DNA of 64,000 nucleotides from Bradyrhizobium zhanjiangense (GCF_004114935.1 NZ_CP022221.1:2563001-2627000); one strand, 5' to 3'; shown: positions 17,383-28,296, counted from the first letter of the stretch. The notes: generated by a model from the sequence alone, not told the origin. Translations and numbers: made by a program.

Positions 17383-19870
17383 ATGAAAATGCCCCCCTCG
17401 CTGCACTTCACTCCTGTGGACCTGAAGCGCTATTTCAACGTGAGGCGCCGGGACTTGGACGGTGGGCTCGGTAAGAAAGCGGGCGACAGCGATTGGAGCG
17501 TCAATCTCCAGGGTCCTCAGACGCTTCGAGGCATACCGTTTCTCTTCGGCAATGAAGTTCGCCCAGATGTGCTGGCTCAGCACCCTGCAGACTCTCCTGC
17601 CATGATCGTGCTACCGCCGACGCTCGCCACCTATGTGGTTTTTGTTCACGCGGTCGTGGATCGTCCGCGTACGACGCCCCCTGGCTTTGGACCCATTGGG
17701 CCGACTTGGGGAGATCTTGCCAGTGATGGTAATGAACTTGGTGAATTGGTCTCGACCTGCTCGCTCAAAGATTCCGATGGCAGTGAGGTCGACGTGCCCC
17801 TGTTACGGCGGTTCGGAATTCAACAGAGACATATTTCTTTGGGCGCCAGTCCGTTTGGCGCGGTACCGGCACAAGATCCAAGTGCGCACGCGACCATGGT
17901 GAGGACCTCGCATTCGGGCGAGAGCCAAATCTAAGCTATGGTCGCGCCGAGGTCCGTGCGTCTTCGGGACGCCCTATTCAGGGAGAGAACCGTTGGCTTT
18001 ACGCGCTGCCCAATCCGCATCCGCGCAAGAAGGTTACGGACCTCCGGCTGCACGCCGAACATGAGGTCTTGCTGATTACGCTGTGAGCACGACTGAACTC
18101 GCCGAGCATCCCCTGCGCCTTCAAGGCCGCCGCAAGCTGAGAATGCGCTTACCCCTCGAGGTTCATCTCAACACGCTAGGAGAATTCGACACTGACGATC
18201 GTGGGGATCAAATCGGTATCGACCTCGGAACAGTCATCTCTGCACGCACGGTCCTCGAGTACTCGCGTTGCGATTGGCTGAGCGATCTTCATGACGTCCA
18301 GCCAGTGCGGTCTGATGGAGAGGTTAATATTGAGTACTCCGCTTATCCCGATGGAAGACTTTACCTGCGATCCGACGACGGCAGCTTGCTCGTGCGGGAG
18401 CTTCGTTCGCTAGAGCCTACTCGCTCCCCCGCCGACTCGCCGCTGGAAGCCGCGGCCATCGAGCCTGCCACGACAACCCGTGAAGTTTCGGATAGTTGGG
18501 AAAGGCACGAGCCGGCGCGCTGCTGCACGCCTGCATGTCCACGACCCGCACGGGGAGTACCTTCCGCCGAAAGGACACCCCTCGAAGGTAAATACCGGCT
18601 GGTTCGAGGACTTATCCGGCGAATTTGCCAATGGCCTAAATCGGAATGCGTATGTGAATGGAAATTGTACGGTTGGGCTTCTGGTCGGCTTTGCCTTCGT
18701 CGAAATAAGAAGTGGCTTAGAGGTAAAGCCGCTGCGGCGCATGTCGACATCGACGAAAACACGGAGACCCTTACCTTCGAGCTAGAAAAGTGCTCCGCTC
18801 GCGCGAGCAAGGTGGGTCAGGTCCGACACGCATGTTCATTTTCGGAGCCCGCAGACAGCTCTTCTTGAGGGGCAAGCCGAAGGGGTGGACTTTGTCAACT
18901 TGCTCGCGGCCCAGTGGGGCGAAATGCTCAGCAATGTTGCTGGCCGAACCACTTTAGGAGCGAAAGGCTCCGGTGGCGATGGCGAATCTCTGGTTCGCAT
19001 GGCCAGCGAGAACCGCATGCAGGTGCTCGGGCACATTTCACTTCTGGGATATGAAGGCGAGATCATTGATTCGTTGTCTAGCGGCGGCCGGAACGAAGCA
19101 GCGATCGGTGATCCGTTGGAATCGACGATGGCGGCCTGGGCAGAGCGGTGCCGTCAACAAGGAGGGCTTGTCGTAATGCCGCACGCGCCGCATCCGCAGG
19201 CCGAGCGTGCGGCGGACATCGTTCTTGGATTAGTCGATGCGATCGAGATGATGGCCCTCAATGCGAGACGCCCAGATCAACTCGTATCGGTGCCTCAACA
19301 TCGACTATCAGCTGCCGTTGGTTGCGGGTCGAACAAGATGGACGCTGCGTCGCTCCTTGGCGGCGTCCGGACATATGCGCAGCTGGGAGGCCGCGATTTT
19401 CTCGTATCGGAACTGGATGGATGCTGTGCGGAGTGGGGATACCTTTATCACGGTCGGGTCAAGGGCGGCGCGCTGGAAGCAGATTCGGCTTCCTCCCGGA
19501 GGAGGTACGGTCGACTGGCGAATCGAGTCGATTAGCGTTGCCGCGAACCGCGTGGAAATAACTCGTAACGGAGCGGTAGTCGATGAATTGCGTTACGGCA
19601 AGTTGTCTGCCAAGGACAGAGCGCACAGTGGGTAACAGAGTCTTGTTGGCTGGCGATCCGCGTTCGAGGCAGTGTCGCCGGCCGCGCTGCTGACATAGCC
19701 GCACACACCAGCGCCGTCTTCGTCGAGGTCGGAGAGAGTCCAATCTTTGCAACCGCGATGCTGTGGCGGTCGTCCTTGCGCAGATCGAGGGGTCAATAGC
19801 TTACCTGGATACGCTAGCTCCGAAAACCGATGAAGCGCGGCACGCGCGCATAAGGCCGCTATGGAGCTCG
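17383..19870 (+). pseudogene. CehA/McbA-family metallohydrolase, multiply frameshifted
   Basis: Pieces in all three frames line up in the order expected for a single large hydrolase. N-terminal LHFTPVDLKRYFNV and LQGPQTLRGIPFLFG come first, then ATYVVFVHAV and GELVST. WLYALPNPHP follows at 17990-18080, then a frame change near 18083 to LPLEVHLNTLGEFD and IDLGTVISARTVLEYS. Later pieces are HVHDPHGEYLPPKGHPSKVN (frame change near 18480), HISLLGYEGEIIDSLSSGG, GLVVMPHAPHPQAERAADIV, NKMDAASLLGGVRTYA and AAHTSAVFVEVGE. The PHP-like histidines are in VVMPHAPHP. Family members include carbamate and ester hydrolases. At least four frame breaks make it dead as written. No neighbour overlaps it. Confidence 0.75.
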
Positions 19871-20232
19871 CGTATCATCGACTGCATCACCGGCTTCACC
19901 AACTCGGTGCTAGTCAGGAGCATGCTCCCGTTCACTCGGTTCACATAAAACGCGAGCACCGATGGGGAAGCAGGGTGCATTCGCATATGAACGGATTGTC
20001 AAATTGGCGGCGTGCGTAATCTGCGGATCGGTACAAAGTTAGTCAGATATGATTTTAGCTGATGTAAAGGCGACGGCGGCCTTACTCGCCCAGGATCCGT
20101 AGAGGTCCCTGGACTAAGTTCACAATCAGCTATAAGGACACTGCGCGGCCGACCAAGAGCTACTCCATCGTCGGTTGTTCCGACATGACCATCACTGCGC
20201 GATGGGCTGTGCTCGCCGTAAGCGTCGCCCAC
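19871..20232. other. Gene-free stretch
   Basis: There is no recognisable gene between the hydrolase relic and the IS66 relic. A few dozen bases on the minus side next to 20232 may still belong to the divergent C-terminal tail of the IS66 transposase. Confidence 0.4.
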
Positions 20233-20352
20233 AGCTTTGAGGGATTGCTCGGAAGAAGTTGGTCGATGTTGCGGTTCGGATGACCGTTGACGATTCTAGT
20301 CAGGATGCCGGTGAGATAGGCAAGCGGGTCGACATCGTTGAGCTTGCAGGTT

Positions 20353-20436
20353 TATGCCGCCCGCCGAACTATGCCGAGTCGGGTCGTTTTCCCCAGATTT
20401 CTGGCTGACCGGCGTTTGGTCGGTTCGGCATAGTTC
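20353..20436. repeat. RIT left end: 25-bp terminal repeat plus inverted 12-mer
   Basis: The outer repeat (20353-20377, beginning TATGCCGCCCGCC and ending AACTATGCCGA) is identical to the reverse complement of 23721-23745. Within it GAACTATGCCGA (20366-20377) is repeated in inverted form as TTCGGCATAGTTC at 20424-20436. Such paired inverted sites are plausible binding and crossover sites for the recombinases. Confidence 0.75.
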
Positions 20437-20474
20437 GTTCTGTGCCTCCGCTGTCAACAGCGGAGAACAGGAAG

Positions 20475-21716
20475 ATGGAAGTTGAAGAGTACTTGGGCAG
20501 AAGCCGGCTGTACCGGCGTCTCAGAAGCGGGCCGCACGGACGGCTCGTCGAGTGCTACGCCGTTCGTCTCGTCGAAGAGAGGCTCGTTCGGCACGGCGCG
20601 TGGCGTTGCCTCAACGTAGTTGGCGGGCTCCTGAGTTGGATCGCGGGCCGTCGCTATAAGCTGATTGATCTCGATGAGCAGGTCGTTGAGCGGTACCTCC
20701 GACATCGAGGCGGGAGGCAGTCTATCCAACCCGGTGACCGGGCAGCGCTCAAGCGATGGTTGTCGGTGCTGCGCGAGGAAGGCGCGATCGCGCCGTTGGT
20801 GCTACCGCCTCTCACCCCGCACGAGCGGATCTTCAAGGAGTTCGATGCCTACCTGCGATCAGAGCGCGGCTTGGCCCCGAGGTCCATCGTCCGCCATCTC
20901 CCGGTCATCCGCAGGTTTTTGCACGAGGTGTGCTCCGGCGGCGCCGCCGCCCTGTGCAAGATCAAACAAGAGGACGTGATCCGCTACATTGAGCGCCACG
21001 CCCAGGATTGGAGCCCGGGAACAGGCAAGGCGATGTGCTGGTCGTTGCGCGCCTTTCTCCGTTACCTCCACCATCGGGGGCTGAACGCGCGCCCGTTGGC
21101 GGATTGCGTTCCATCGATGCGGCGATGGAAGCTCGCAACTCTGCCGACCTATCTGCCTGCCGCACAGGTGCGGAAGGCTCTCGACGGTTGCGACCGAAAG
21201 ACGGTGATGGGACGGCGCGACTACGCCATTCTGTTGTTGCTGGCCAAGCTCGGCCTGCGGGCCGACGAGGTCGCGACGCTCACGCTCGATGATATCGACT
21301 GGCGCGCCAGCGAGATACTCGTTCGCGCCAAGGGCCGACAGCGTGCACGGATGCCGATACCGCCAGACGTTGGCGCGGCCATCGTTGCATATCTGCGCAG
21401 TGGCCGCCCAAAGTCGTCGTGCCGACGGTTGTTCGTCCGCACACTCGCGCCGCACATCGGGTTTGCTTCCGGATGTGCGATCACCATGATCGCCAAGGCC
21501 GCCCTCGATCGCGTTGGAATCGACGGTTGCGCACACCGCGGCGCCCATATCTTCCGACACAGTCTCGCTACCGAGCTTCTCCGATCTGGCGCGACCTTGT
21601 CGGAGATCGGACAGTTGCTGCGGCACGAGAACCACGACACTACCCGGATTTACGCGAAGGTCGACATCGATGCGTTGAGAACATTGAGCCTGCCCTGGCC
21701 GGGAGGCGTGCAATGA
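20475..21716 (+). CDS. ritA: Tyrosine recombinase RitA
   Basis: This 413-residue site-specific recombinase is the first gene of the trio. A core-binding SAM-like domain (around FKEFDAYLRSERGLAPRSIVRH) precedes the catalytic domain. Catalytic residues are visible in LGLRADEVATL (Arg I), HIFRHSLATELL (His-x-x-Arg II) and HENHDTTRIYAKVD (Tyr nucleophile). The ATG at 20475 is taken as start; an in-frame GTG at 20442 would add 11 residues. Its stop overlaps the start of ritB (ATGA), implying coupled translation. All three proteins are thought to act together on the element's ends. Confidence 0.88.
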   Translation: MEVEEYLGRSRLYRRLRSGPHGRLVECYAVRLVEERLVRHGAWRCLNVVGGLLSWIAGRRYKLIDLDEQVVERYLRHRGGRQSIQPGDRAALKRWLSVLREEGAIAPLVLPPLTPHERIFKEFDAYLRSERGLAPRSIVRHLPVIRRFLHEVCSGGAAALCKIKQEDVIRYIERHAQDWSPGTGKAMCWSLRAFLRYLHHRGLNARPLADCVPSMRRWKLATLPTYLPAAQVRKALDGCDRKTVMGRRDYAILLLLAKLGLRADEVATLTLDDIDWRASEILVRAKGRQRARMPIPPDVGAAIVAYLRSGRPKSSCRRLFVRTLAPHIGFASGCAITMIAKAALDRVGIDGCAHRGAHIFRHSLATELLRSGATLSEIGQLLRHENHDTTRIYAKVDIDALRTLSLPWPGGVQ

Positions 21717-22639
21717 CCAATCTGCGCGCCGCACTCGATAAGTACCTGAGCATGCGCAAGGGGTTTGGATACAAGTACGAGCACCAGACCCGTCGGCTCG
21801 CCGACTTCGTCGCCTTCATGGAGAAGCGCAAAGCCAGGATCATCACGACGAAGCTGGCAATGGAATGGGCAACGCTGCCGCCCGATCGTCATGCATCCTG
21901 GGCGCTGCGATTGAGCGACGTGCGCGGGTTCGCGCGCCATGTCGCCAACTTCGATCCGAGAACGGAGGTACCGCCCGTCGGCATGCTGCCCGGATGGAAG
22001 CGCGCCAAGCCCTATGTCTACAGCGACGCGGAGATCGATGCGTTGCTGACGGCAGCGCTGGCTCTGCCGCCAGCGGGCGGGCTGCGCCGATGGACCTACC
22101 ATACCCTGTTCGGGCTGATCGCGGTGACGGGCATGCGTATATCCGAGGCGATGGGCCTGGAGCGTGATGACGTCGACCTCGACGCCGGCGTGCTGACGGT
22201 CCGGCTGACCAAGTTCGGCAAGTCGCGGCTCGTGCCATTGCATCCGACGACGAGAACCGCGTTGCGCGACTACGCCCACCGGCGCGACGCGATGCTCGGA
22301 TCACGCTGCGGCTCGACCTTCTTCGTTGCCGAACAGGGAGGCCGCTTGCTGCACCAGTACGTTCATCGCGTCTTCTGGCGATTGTCCAGAGAGATTGGGC
22401 TGCGGCGCCCAGGTGATCATACCGGGCCACGCGTGCACGACTTCCGTCATCGCTTCGCCGTCCGGACGCTGCTCGACTGGTATCGCGAAGGCAAGGACGT
22501 CGAGCAACAACTCCCAGTGCTCTCCACTTACCTCCGCCACGCCTGCGTGCGCGATACTTACTGGTATCTCTCGGCCTGCCCCGAGTTGATGGAAGAAGCG
22601 GCGCGGCGTCTCGATCGGCGGTGGGAGGTGACGTCATGA
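21713..22639 (+). CDS. ritB: Tyrosine recombinase RitB
   Basis: This 308-residue protein is the second recombinase of the trio. It has the characteristic RitB start MTNLRAALDKYLSMRKGFGYKYEHQ and the segment VRGFARHVANFDPRTEVPP. Catalytic motifs are TGMRISEAMGL (Arg I), HDFRHRFAVRTLL (His-x-x-Arg) and HACVRDTYWYLSACPE (Tyr region). It overlaps ritA at its start and ritC at its end by four bases each. A degenerate copy of its FARHVAN region exists at 40871-40960. Confidence 0.88.
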   Translation: MTNLRAALDKYLSMRKGFGYKYEHQTRRLADFVAFMEKRKARIITTKLAMEWATLPPDRHASWALRLSDVRGFARHVANFDPRTEVPPVGMLPGWKRAKPYVYSDAEIDALLTAALALPPAGGLRRWTYHTLFGLIAVTGMRISEAMGLERDDVDLDAGVLTVRLTKFGKSRLVPLHPTTRTALRDYAHRRDAMLGSRCGSTFFVAEQGGRLLHQYVHRVFWRLSREIGLRRPGDHTGPRVHDFRHRFAVRTLLDWYREGKDVEQQLPVLSTYLRHACVRDTYWYLSACPELMEEAARRLDRRWEVTS

Positions 22640-23633
22640 AGCCCGCCTGCAATGTCGCCACGTTGATCGAGCGCTTCTTCACCGAGCGCCTCATGCGCCA
22701 GCGCAATGTTAGCGCCAACACGATCGCCTCCTACAGGAACACGTTCCGGCTGCTGTTCATGTTCGCACAGGTGCAGCTGCGGAAGCCCCGGCCCTGACGC
22801 TCACCGATTTGGACGCAACGTTCATCGGCGCGTTCCTAACCGATCTCGAAGTAAAGCGCGGCGCCAGCGCGAAGACGCGTAACCTGCGTCTGACCGCCAT
22901 CCGATCCTTCTTCAGGTTCGTGTCCTTCGAGGAGCCGGCACACAGTGCGCTGATCCAGCGCGTGCTCGCCATACCGAGCAAGCGCCACGATAAGCGACAG
23001 GTGCACTTCCTGACGCGCCCCGAGATCGAGGCGATTCTCGCGGCGCCCGATCGAACGACGTGGCTTGGCCGCCGCGATCACACCTTGCTGCTGGTCGCGA
23101 CCCAGACGGGCTTACGCCTCTCCGAGCTGACCGGCCTTGACCGGGATGCCGTCCACCTCGGGTCTGGCGCACACGTACGATGCGTCGGTAAAGGGCGGAA
23201 GGAGCGGACCACTCCACTGACCACACTCGCTCGGTGCGCGCTCCAGGCATGGCTCAAGGAACCGTTACGGAAAGGAGCAACAGCGTTGTTCCCCAACGTG
23301 CACGGGGGCCGGCTCAGTGCCGACAGCGTCCAGTCGCTCCTGGGAAAGTATGTTCGCGTCGCTCACAAGAGTTGCCCGTCCTTGAAGGCCAAGAGCGTGT
23401 CACCGCACGTGCTGAGGCACAGCGCTGCGATGGAACTGCTGCAGGCCGGCGTCGACTGCTCCGTGATCGCGCTGTGGCTCGGTCATGAATCGGTCGAGAC
23501 GACGCAGACGTACCTGCACGCCCACCTCGCCCTCAAGGAAGCTGCCCTGGCGAAGCTCAAGCCGTACGAGCGCGGCAAGCGAACCCGCTTCCAGCCGAAC
23601 GACCGCCTGCTCGCCTTTCTGGAGGCGCTCTGA
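22636..23633 (+). pseudogene. ritC: Tyrosine recombinase RitC, frameshifted
   Basis: This is the third recombinase. The first segment (22636-22797) reads MKPACNVATLIERFFTERLM to LFMFAQV and stops. From about 22767 the sequence continues in another frame with TGAAAEAPALTLTDLDATFI and runs to 23633. Catalytic motifs are TGLRLSELTGL, HVLRHSAAMELL and LGHESVETTQTYLHAHL. One base is missing near 22766 between the core-binding start and the rest. Everything else is intact, so this is a recent break or a sequencing error. Confidence 0.85.
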
Positions 23634-23640
23634 ACGACCA

Positions 23641-23772
23641 GACTATGCCGAATGGAATGGGGCTGCCCTGCACGCGATCGACGGTGCCAGCGTGACAATT
23701 GCGTGCCATACCAAACCCGTTCGGCATAGTTCGGCGGGCGGCATAATCGGCCCTATGCCGCGCGCGGCATAG
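23641..23772. repeat. RIT right end: terminal repeat and 20-bp palindrome
   Basis: ACTATGCCGA lies at 23642-23651 and its inverse is inside the 25-bp terminal repeat at 23721-23745. Outside that repeat a perfect palindrome, CTATGCCGCGCGCGGCATAG, occupies 23753-23772 and abuts the flanking GCAGGT. The left end lacks this extra palindrome, so the two ends are not symmetrical. Confidence 0.7.
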
Positions 23773-24090
23773 GCAGGTCTCTCTCAAGGAGGCGACGACC
23801 GCCCAGTGTTCGGCACCACAGTCGGATCCGGCAAAGAGCGCGTTCTTGCGATTGAGCTTGATGCCACGGATTGATCGTTCGACCATATTGTTGTCGAGTT
23901 CGATGCGGCCGTCGTCGATGGAGCGCGTCAACCACTGCTAGCGGGAGAGCGCGTAGCCAATGGGTTCGGCGAGTTTGATCTTCTGGCTGGTGACGGCCTT
24001 CTTTGTGCGTAGCCAAGCCTTGAAGGCATCTGCCAGCGGCCGGCTTTACTGCTGTCGCACGAGACGGTGCTCCTCAGGTGCTGCGCGTTG

Positions 24091-26071
24091 AGCCTTTCTG
24101 AATTCGGATGATTGGCGAACGCGCCGAGGCTCGTCAGCCGCAGTGTGCTGAGCTCGATGCGCACGATCGTGGATGTAGCTATCGATCGGGATGCACGCAC
24201 GCTGATCCAGTTTACGAGCTTTCATGGTATCAATCACTATTCCCCGGCCAATGTGCTGGGAGCGAGTTGCTGACCTCGAACCAGGCTCTCGACTCAATAA
24301 CGATACGCGCGATTTCGCTTGGCTTGCTCGAGGTTCCGCATGTTCACGCATACCGTAATGTCTTTCGCGGGCGCTTCGCCGATAAAGCGGTGGCTGAGAC
24401 TCTCGGGCTACGCTACTCACGAATCGAATGGGCCGCCGCTTGATCCTCGGGGGACCAGGGGACGTTTCTTCCTGACATGACCCACACTCTTCCGGAGCGG
24501 CATTTCTCAGAAGAAGGTCCGCCGGCTCGGCGTTTGCCGGTAATATTTCGAGCTGAGCGCGACGCGCCGCGACTATTCGAGTCAACTCCTTGGTAGTTAA
24601 ACACGCCTCGACTTGACTTTCCTTCGGCCTCTTAATCGGTCAGTTACGTTCAACGGCGAAAACGCCATCCGACGTGGCAACGGTATTGTTCAAGAGACGG
24701 ATGCCATCGTTATCCGGCATAGATCTGTAACGTCTTAGACGGGAAGCTTCGTGAAACGACGGATCGTCGGCCCAACAATCGAAAACGCTGCGCACTCGAG
24801 CAGGATAGCCGCGATCTCCAGAGTCGCAGTGCGGAGTCGCGCAACGCAGTCAGCCACATCTGTCTCAATCGCGGCTACATCGGTCGGTGGTGCTAGACGC
24901 TTCAATTCGTCGCTCCAGTATTTTCTGCCTTCGATGCCACCTATTACAATCCTCGAACGCTCGGGCCGGATCATCGATGCCAATCAGATCTTCGCTGCAA
25001 TGCGTCGAATCATAGGTCAAGACAGCGAGTTTCGCGCGCGACGGCAACTGGCATAGTAAGAAGGGCAACAGGAGCAGGCTCGACATCGCCACGGGCAGAG
25101 CCACAGATGCAGCCACTGCAGGCTGATGTCGGATGGAAAAGCCGCAGGTCGAGCTTATTGCGATGGCGCCCCGCTGGACCAATCTCGGGCGGCGGCGACG
25201 AAGGCCGGCTCAAGCGCTGGATCGCCGCGAACGACATTCTCCACCCAAGCCCCCTCGAAGGTTTCCGAGATCGTAGGGAACTCGAACGTAGTGGAATGTC
25301 GCATCGAGCACGGGGGGCGGTGGTTCGGCGCCTGGAGCCGAGCCGCGCTCGAGGTGAAGGATGCCGAGGGGTCGCGGTGCTTGTGATATCATCAACGCAA
25401 CATAATCGGTCTTGATGCGGGAATTCCTTCAACGTTGGCTTCGTTTGGGTGGAATCCTGCGTCGAAAAGAAGGATCACATTCAGATTGGTCCAATGGTCG
25501 CGCCATAGGCTCGCTGCGGGCATTTCTTAAGATCCAAGCTTTCAATCGCATACAGATATCGTTTCGATCAACCAACTCCCGACGTTAGCAACACTTTTGT
25601 GAGCCGTTATAATCATCGATCTTCTCGCGCCAAGGCTCAGAGCTCGCAGCTCGATTGCAAAGGCCGGCTGCCACGCTGAACGCTGCTTCCACCGTGCTTG
25701 TCCGGGCTTGGGCCAAAGAGCGTCCGCTGGCCGAAATCGACATTTCGGACTATTCCTCGTGCTTAGTTCTTCGAGCCGTGCAACTAGCGCGTTGACACGC
25801 AATAATGTGAAAAACCACTGATTTTGGATATAAGTCGCATATATTCGGCTGTATTTGGCTCCGTACAAGCGGATTTCGGCTCGATGCTTCGATAAGCTAG
25901 CGCCAAGAGACAAAAGCCGAAGATGGGATGCGAGGGTCAGCCTCCCGGCCAACGATGCGGAAGGCTAACGTTGCGCGATGCCTGTCGCTGGCGCCGAGAC
26001 CAAATTCTACGTGCCTCGCGAAGAGAGCCGAGAGTGACGTGGAGCGAACGAATAGCAATCGAGAACTGCAC
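24091..26071. other. Two kilobases without a supported gene
   Basis: Frames are short and mixed. The most protein-like fragment is on the plus strand around 24290-24443 (IRAISLGLLEVPHVHAYRN, then FRGRFADKAVAETLGLRYSR), which I cannot assign. The rest looks like worn sequence. The right edge is the start of the duplicated ABC operon. Confidence 0.4.
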
Positions 26072-26192
26072 CTTGTTCGACGTTGTACGGTTCGATTGTC
26101 GCGCGATTGGCGCATGGATCGTGTGACCGGGAAGGCATTCAACTCGGATCGCAAGTACAGTGTTGGAAGGACTTTAGGGAGGGGGACAGTGC

Positions 26193-26554
26193 ATGACGAG
26201 CGATTTGAATATTTCGCGGCGCTCCATGTTGGCCGGCGTAGCGGGGATCGTTTCGGCGCCGATGGTGCTGGGGCCAAACGCGCCGCGGCCAAATCCGACA
26301 GGATCGTGATCTCGAACTACGGCGGATTTTATCAAGACGCTTGCGTGAAGGCAGTGTTCGATCCCTTCACCAAGGAGACGGGCATCAGGGTAGAAAACGT
26401 TCCGGTCCCCGGTGCCGCGACGATGTTGCTGCCCGATGCCCGCAAATGGCAGCCCGACTTGAATAGTACTAATAGCCTTGTTGTTAGCGCTGACTACTGG
26501 GCGGATAACTTCGAAGCTGTAAATCGCCGTTACCTGGAATGGCTCTCGAACTGA
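26193..26554 (+). pseudogene. SBP gene, copy B, frameshifted and internally deleted
   Basis: It starts like the gene at 5216 (MTSDLNISRRSMLAGVAG). One G is missing in the run at about 26270 (five Gs become four), and about 695 bp (copy A 5438 to about 6132) are deleted at CCCCGGT|GCCGCGACG. The last 40 codons, ending RRYLEWLSN, remain. No functional binding protein can be made. Confidence 0.92.
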
Positions 26555-26651
26555 TGGCCTGTTGCTGCCAAAAGGGTTTCGGTCAACCCTTTCGGGAGCG
26601 CAATCAGCGAGCCTTAATTTTGATCTCTCACGTGACTCGTACGGACGGCCC

Positions 26652-27475
26652 ATGACCCGCATCAGCAGTCTGCGTGCGCAGGCAATATTCATGTCGCCGG
26701 CCACCATGATTGGGGTCGCGATTGTGTTGCCCCCACTCTTGTATGTCCTCTTCACCAGCGTCAATGGATCCGCTCTGTCGCTGGATGCGTTCGGCGCAGT
26801 TCTGACCAGCGCGTTGTTCAGGCAAACGCTGGCTAGGACGCTTTATGTCGCTGGCTTGTCGTCAATTTTGAGCTTGCTCCTGGGCTTCATCGTCGCGCTA
26901 CATCTTGCCCGCCAGCCACCGCGGCGCAGGGCTTTTTTAATGGTGCTCGTACTGCTCCCGTTCTGGACCAGCATCCTGGTCAAAGCCTTCGCGTTCACGA
27001 TTATTCTTGGGCGTAACGGGATCATCAACAATGTTCTGAGTTGGATCCTGCAGACGAAAATCGAACTGCCGCTCGTGCTCAATCTTTTCGGCCTTCTCGT
27101 CGGCATGACCAATTTTCTGGTTCCGCTTATCGTTCTACCGGTCTTGGCCAGTCTGCTTGCCATCGACGGCGCGATCTATCGCGCAGCTGCCATCATGGGT
27201 GCTAAGCCCGCCCGCATCTTCTGGACGGTTACTCTTCCCATGAGCTTGCCCGGCCTGTTCGCTGGCCTATTGAGCACTTTCGTGATGTGCTTGGGGCCTT
27301 CGTAATTCCGGCGCTACTCGGCGGCCCGCATGATGAGATGCTGTCGAACCTTGTCGACTTCTACAACCGACAGATCTTGGACTGGCCCAAAGCCTCGGCC
27401 ATCAGCGTGATACTGTTCGCCATGGCTATTGTTTTCGCAACACCCCTTGCGGTTTGGCGCCGGCGCAAGGTCTAG
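26652..27475 (+). pseudogene. Permease 1, copy B, frameshifted
   Basis: Identical to 6369-7193 except for one G lost at about 27294 (five Gs become four). The protein would end after CLGPS at 27305, removing the last two helices. The remaining 170 bp continue in another frame to 27475. Confidence 0.92.
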
Positions 27476-27484
27476 GAGGCGCAC

Positions 27485-28296
27485 ATGTCCCAAACGATTC
27501 ACGATCCGCTTTCGCGCCGTTATCGGGCTATGGGCACCGGCTTGGCCGTAGCGATTTATCTGTTTCTGCTCGTGCCCATCGTGGTGACGTTCCCCATGGC
27601 ATTCGGCCCGACAAACGCGCTGACCTTCCCGCCGAAGGAGTACTCCTTCGATCTGTTCAATATCTTCTTCCACTCTCCAACCTGGCTGGCATCGCTGTTT
27701 GAGAGCCTCAAGGTTGCGGTAACGGCCATGACGCTGGCAATGCTGGCCGGCGTTCCGGCGGGATACTGGATCGCGCGCAATGACTTCGTTGGCAAGGCGC
27801 TCGTTACCGGCGTAATCATGAGCCCACTCATCGTCCCCACCATCGTAACGGCGCTCGGTCTTTTCCTCTATTTTTCCTATTTGGGGATCAGCACGACGAC
27901 GCTTTCCATCGTATTGGGCCATCTTATGGTCACGCTGCCATACGTCGTCGTCATGGTTGTGGCGGGGGTCAACAAGCTGGACCGCAATCTCGAATTCGGC
28001 GCCGAACTGATGGGGCCGGGCCGATCCGCATGTTCCTGACCGTGGTCGTGCCACAGCTTGTGCCATCGTTGGTAAGCGCCGCGCTCTTCGCGTTCTTGCT
28101 GTCCTTCGACGAGGTGATCATTTCCTGGTTCCTGGCTGGTTCGCAAACGATCACCCTGCCGGTAAAGATGTATACCGCTCTCGAATGGGAGGTCTCGCCC
28201 GTGATCGCCGCTGTCGCTACCTTGCTGACGATGGTTTCGCTGGTGGTCAGCATTGTCGCGATCGCCTTAAGGAAAGGGACGCCGGTCGAGACCTGA
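27485..28296 (+). pseudogene. Permease 2, copy B, frameshifted
   Basis: Identical to 7203-8015 except for one G lost at about 28013 (five Gs become four) inside the EAA loop (GAELMG|PGRSACS). The loop that couples to the ATPase and the C-terminal helices are lost from the first frame. Confidence 0.92.

Larger units (their letters stand above)
20352..23772 (+). mobile_element. Recombinase-in-trio (RIT) element
   Basis: Three consecutive, overlapping tyrosine-recombinase genes (ritA, ritB, ritC; ATGA overlaps at 21713 and 22636) lie between terminal repeats. This is the defining layout of RIT elements known from alphaproteobacteria and others. A 25-bp perfect inverted repeat occurs at 20353-20377 and 23721-23745. 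The direct repeat GCAGGT flanks the whole at 20346-20351 and 23773-23778. The element sits inside an IS66 transposase relic. ritC carries a frameshift, so mobility is doubtful. Confidence 0.88.
20233..24090 (-). pseudogene. IS66 TnpC relic interrupted by the RIT element
   Basis: The right part (23773-24090, minus strand) reads SRPLADAFKAWL, KLAEPIGYALSR, an in-frame stop, then SIDDGRIELDNNMVERSIRG, NRKNALFAGSDCGAEHWAVV and ASLRETC. The left part (20351-20233) continues CKLNDVDPLAYLTGILTR and IVNGHPNRNIDQLLP. Joined at the 6-bp repeat they give the unbroken ETCKLN sequence usual in IS66 transposases. So a 3421-bp element sits in the 3' part of a tnpC gene that was itself already an IS66 fragment. 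Confidence 0.85.

Noticed and set aside
20859..21734. Minus-strand frame of about 290 codons across ritA
   Set aside because: The plus strand carries a clear tyrosine recombinase with all catalytic motifs; the opposite frame has no ribosome site or recognisable domain.
24735..25432. Several overlapping frames of 80-140 codons on both strands
   Set aside because: No family match, inconsistent codon composition, and all strands equally open, as in random GC-rich sequence.
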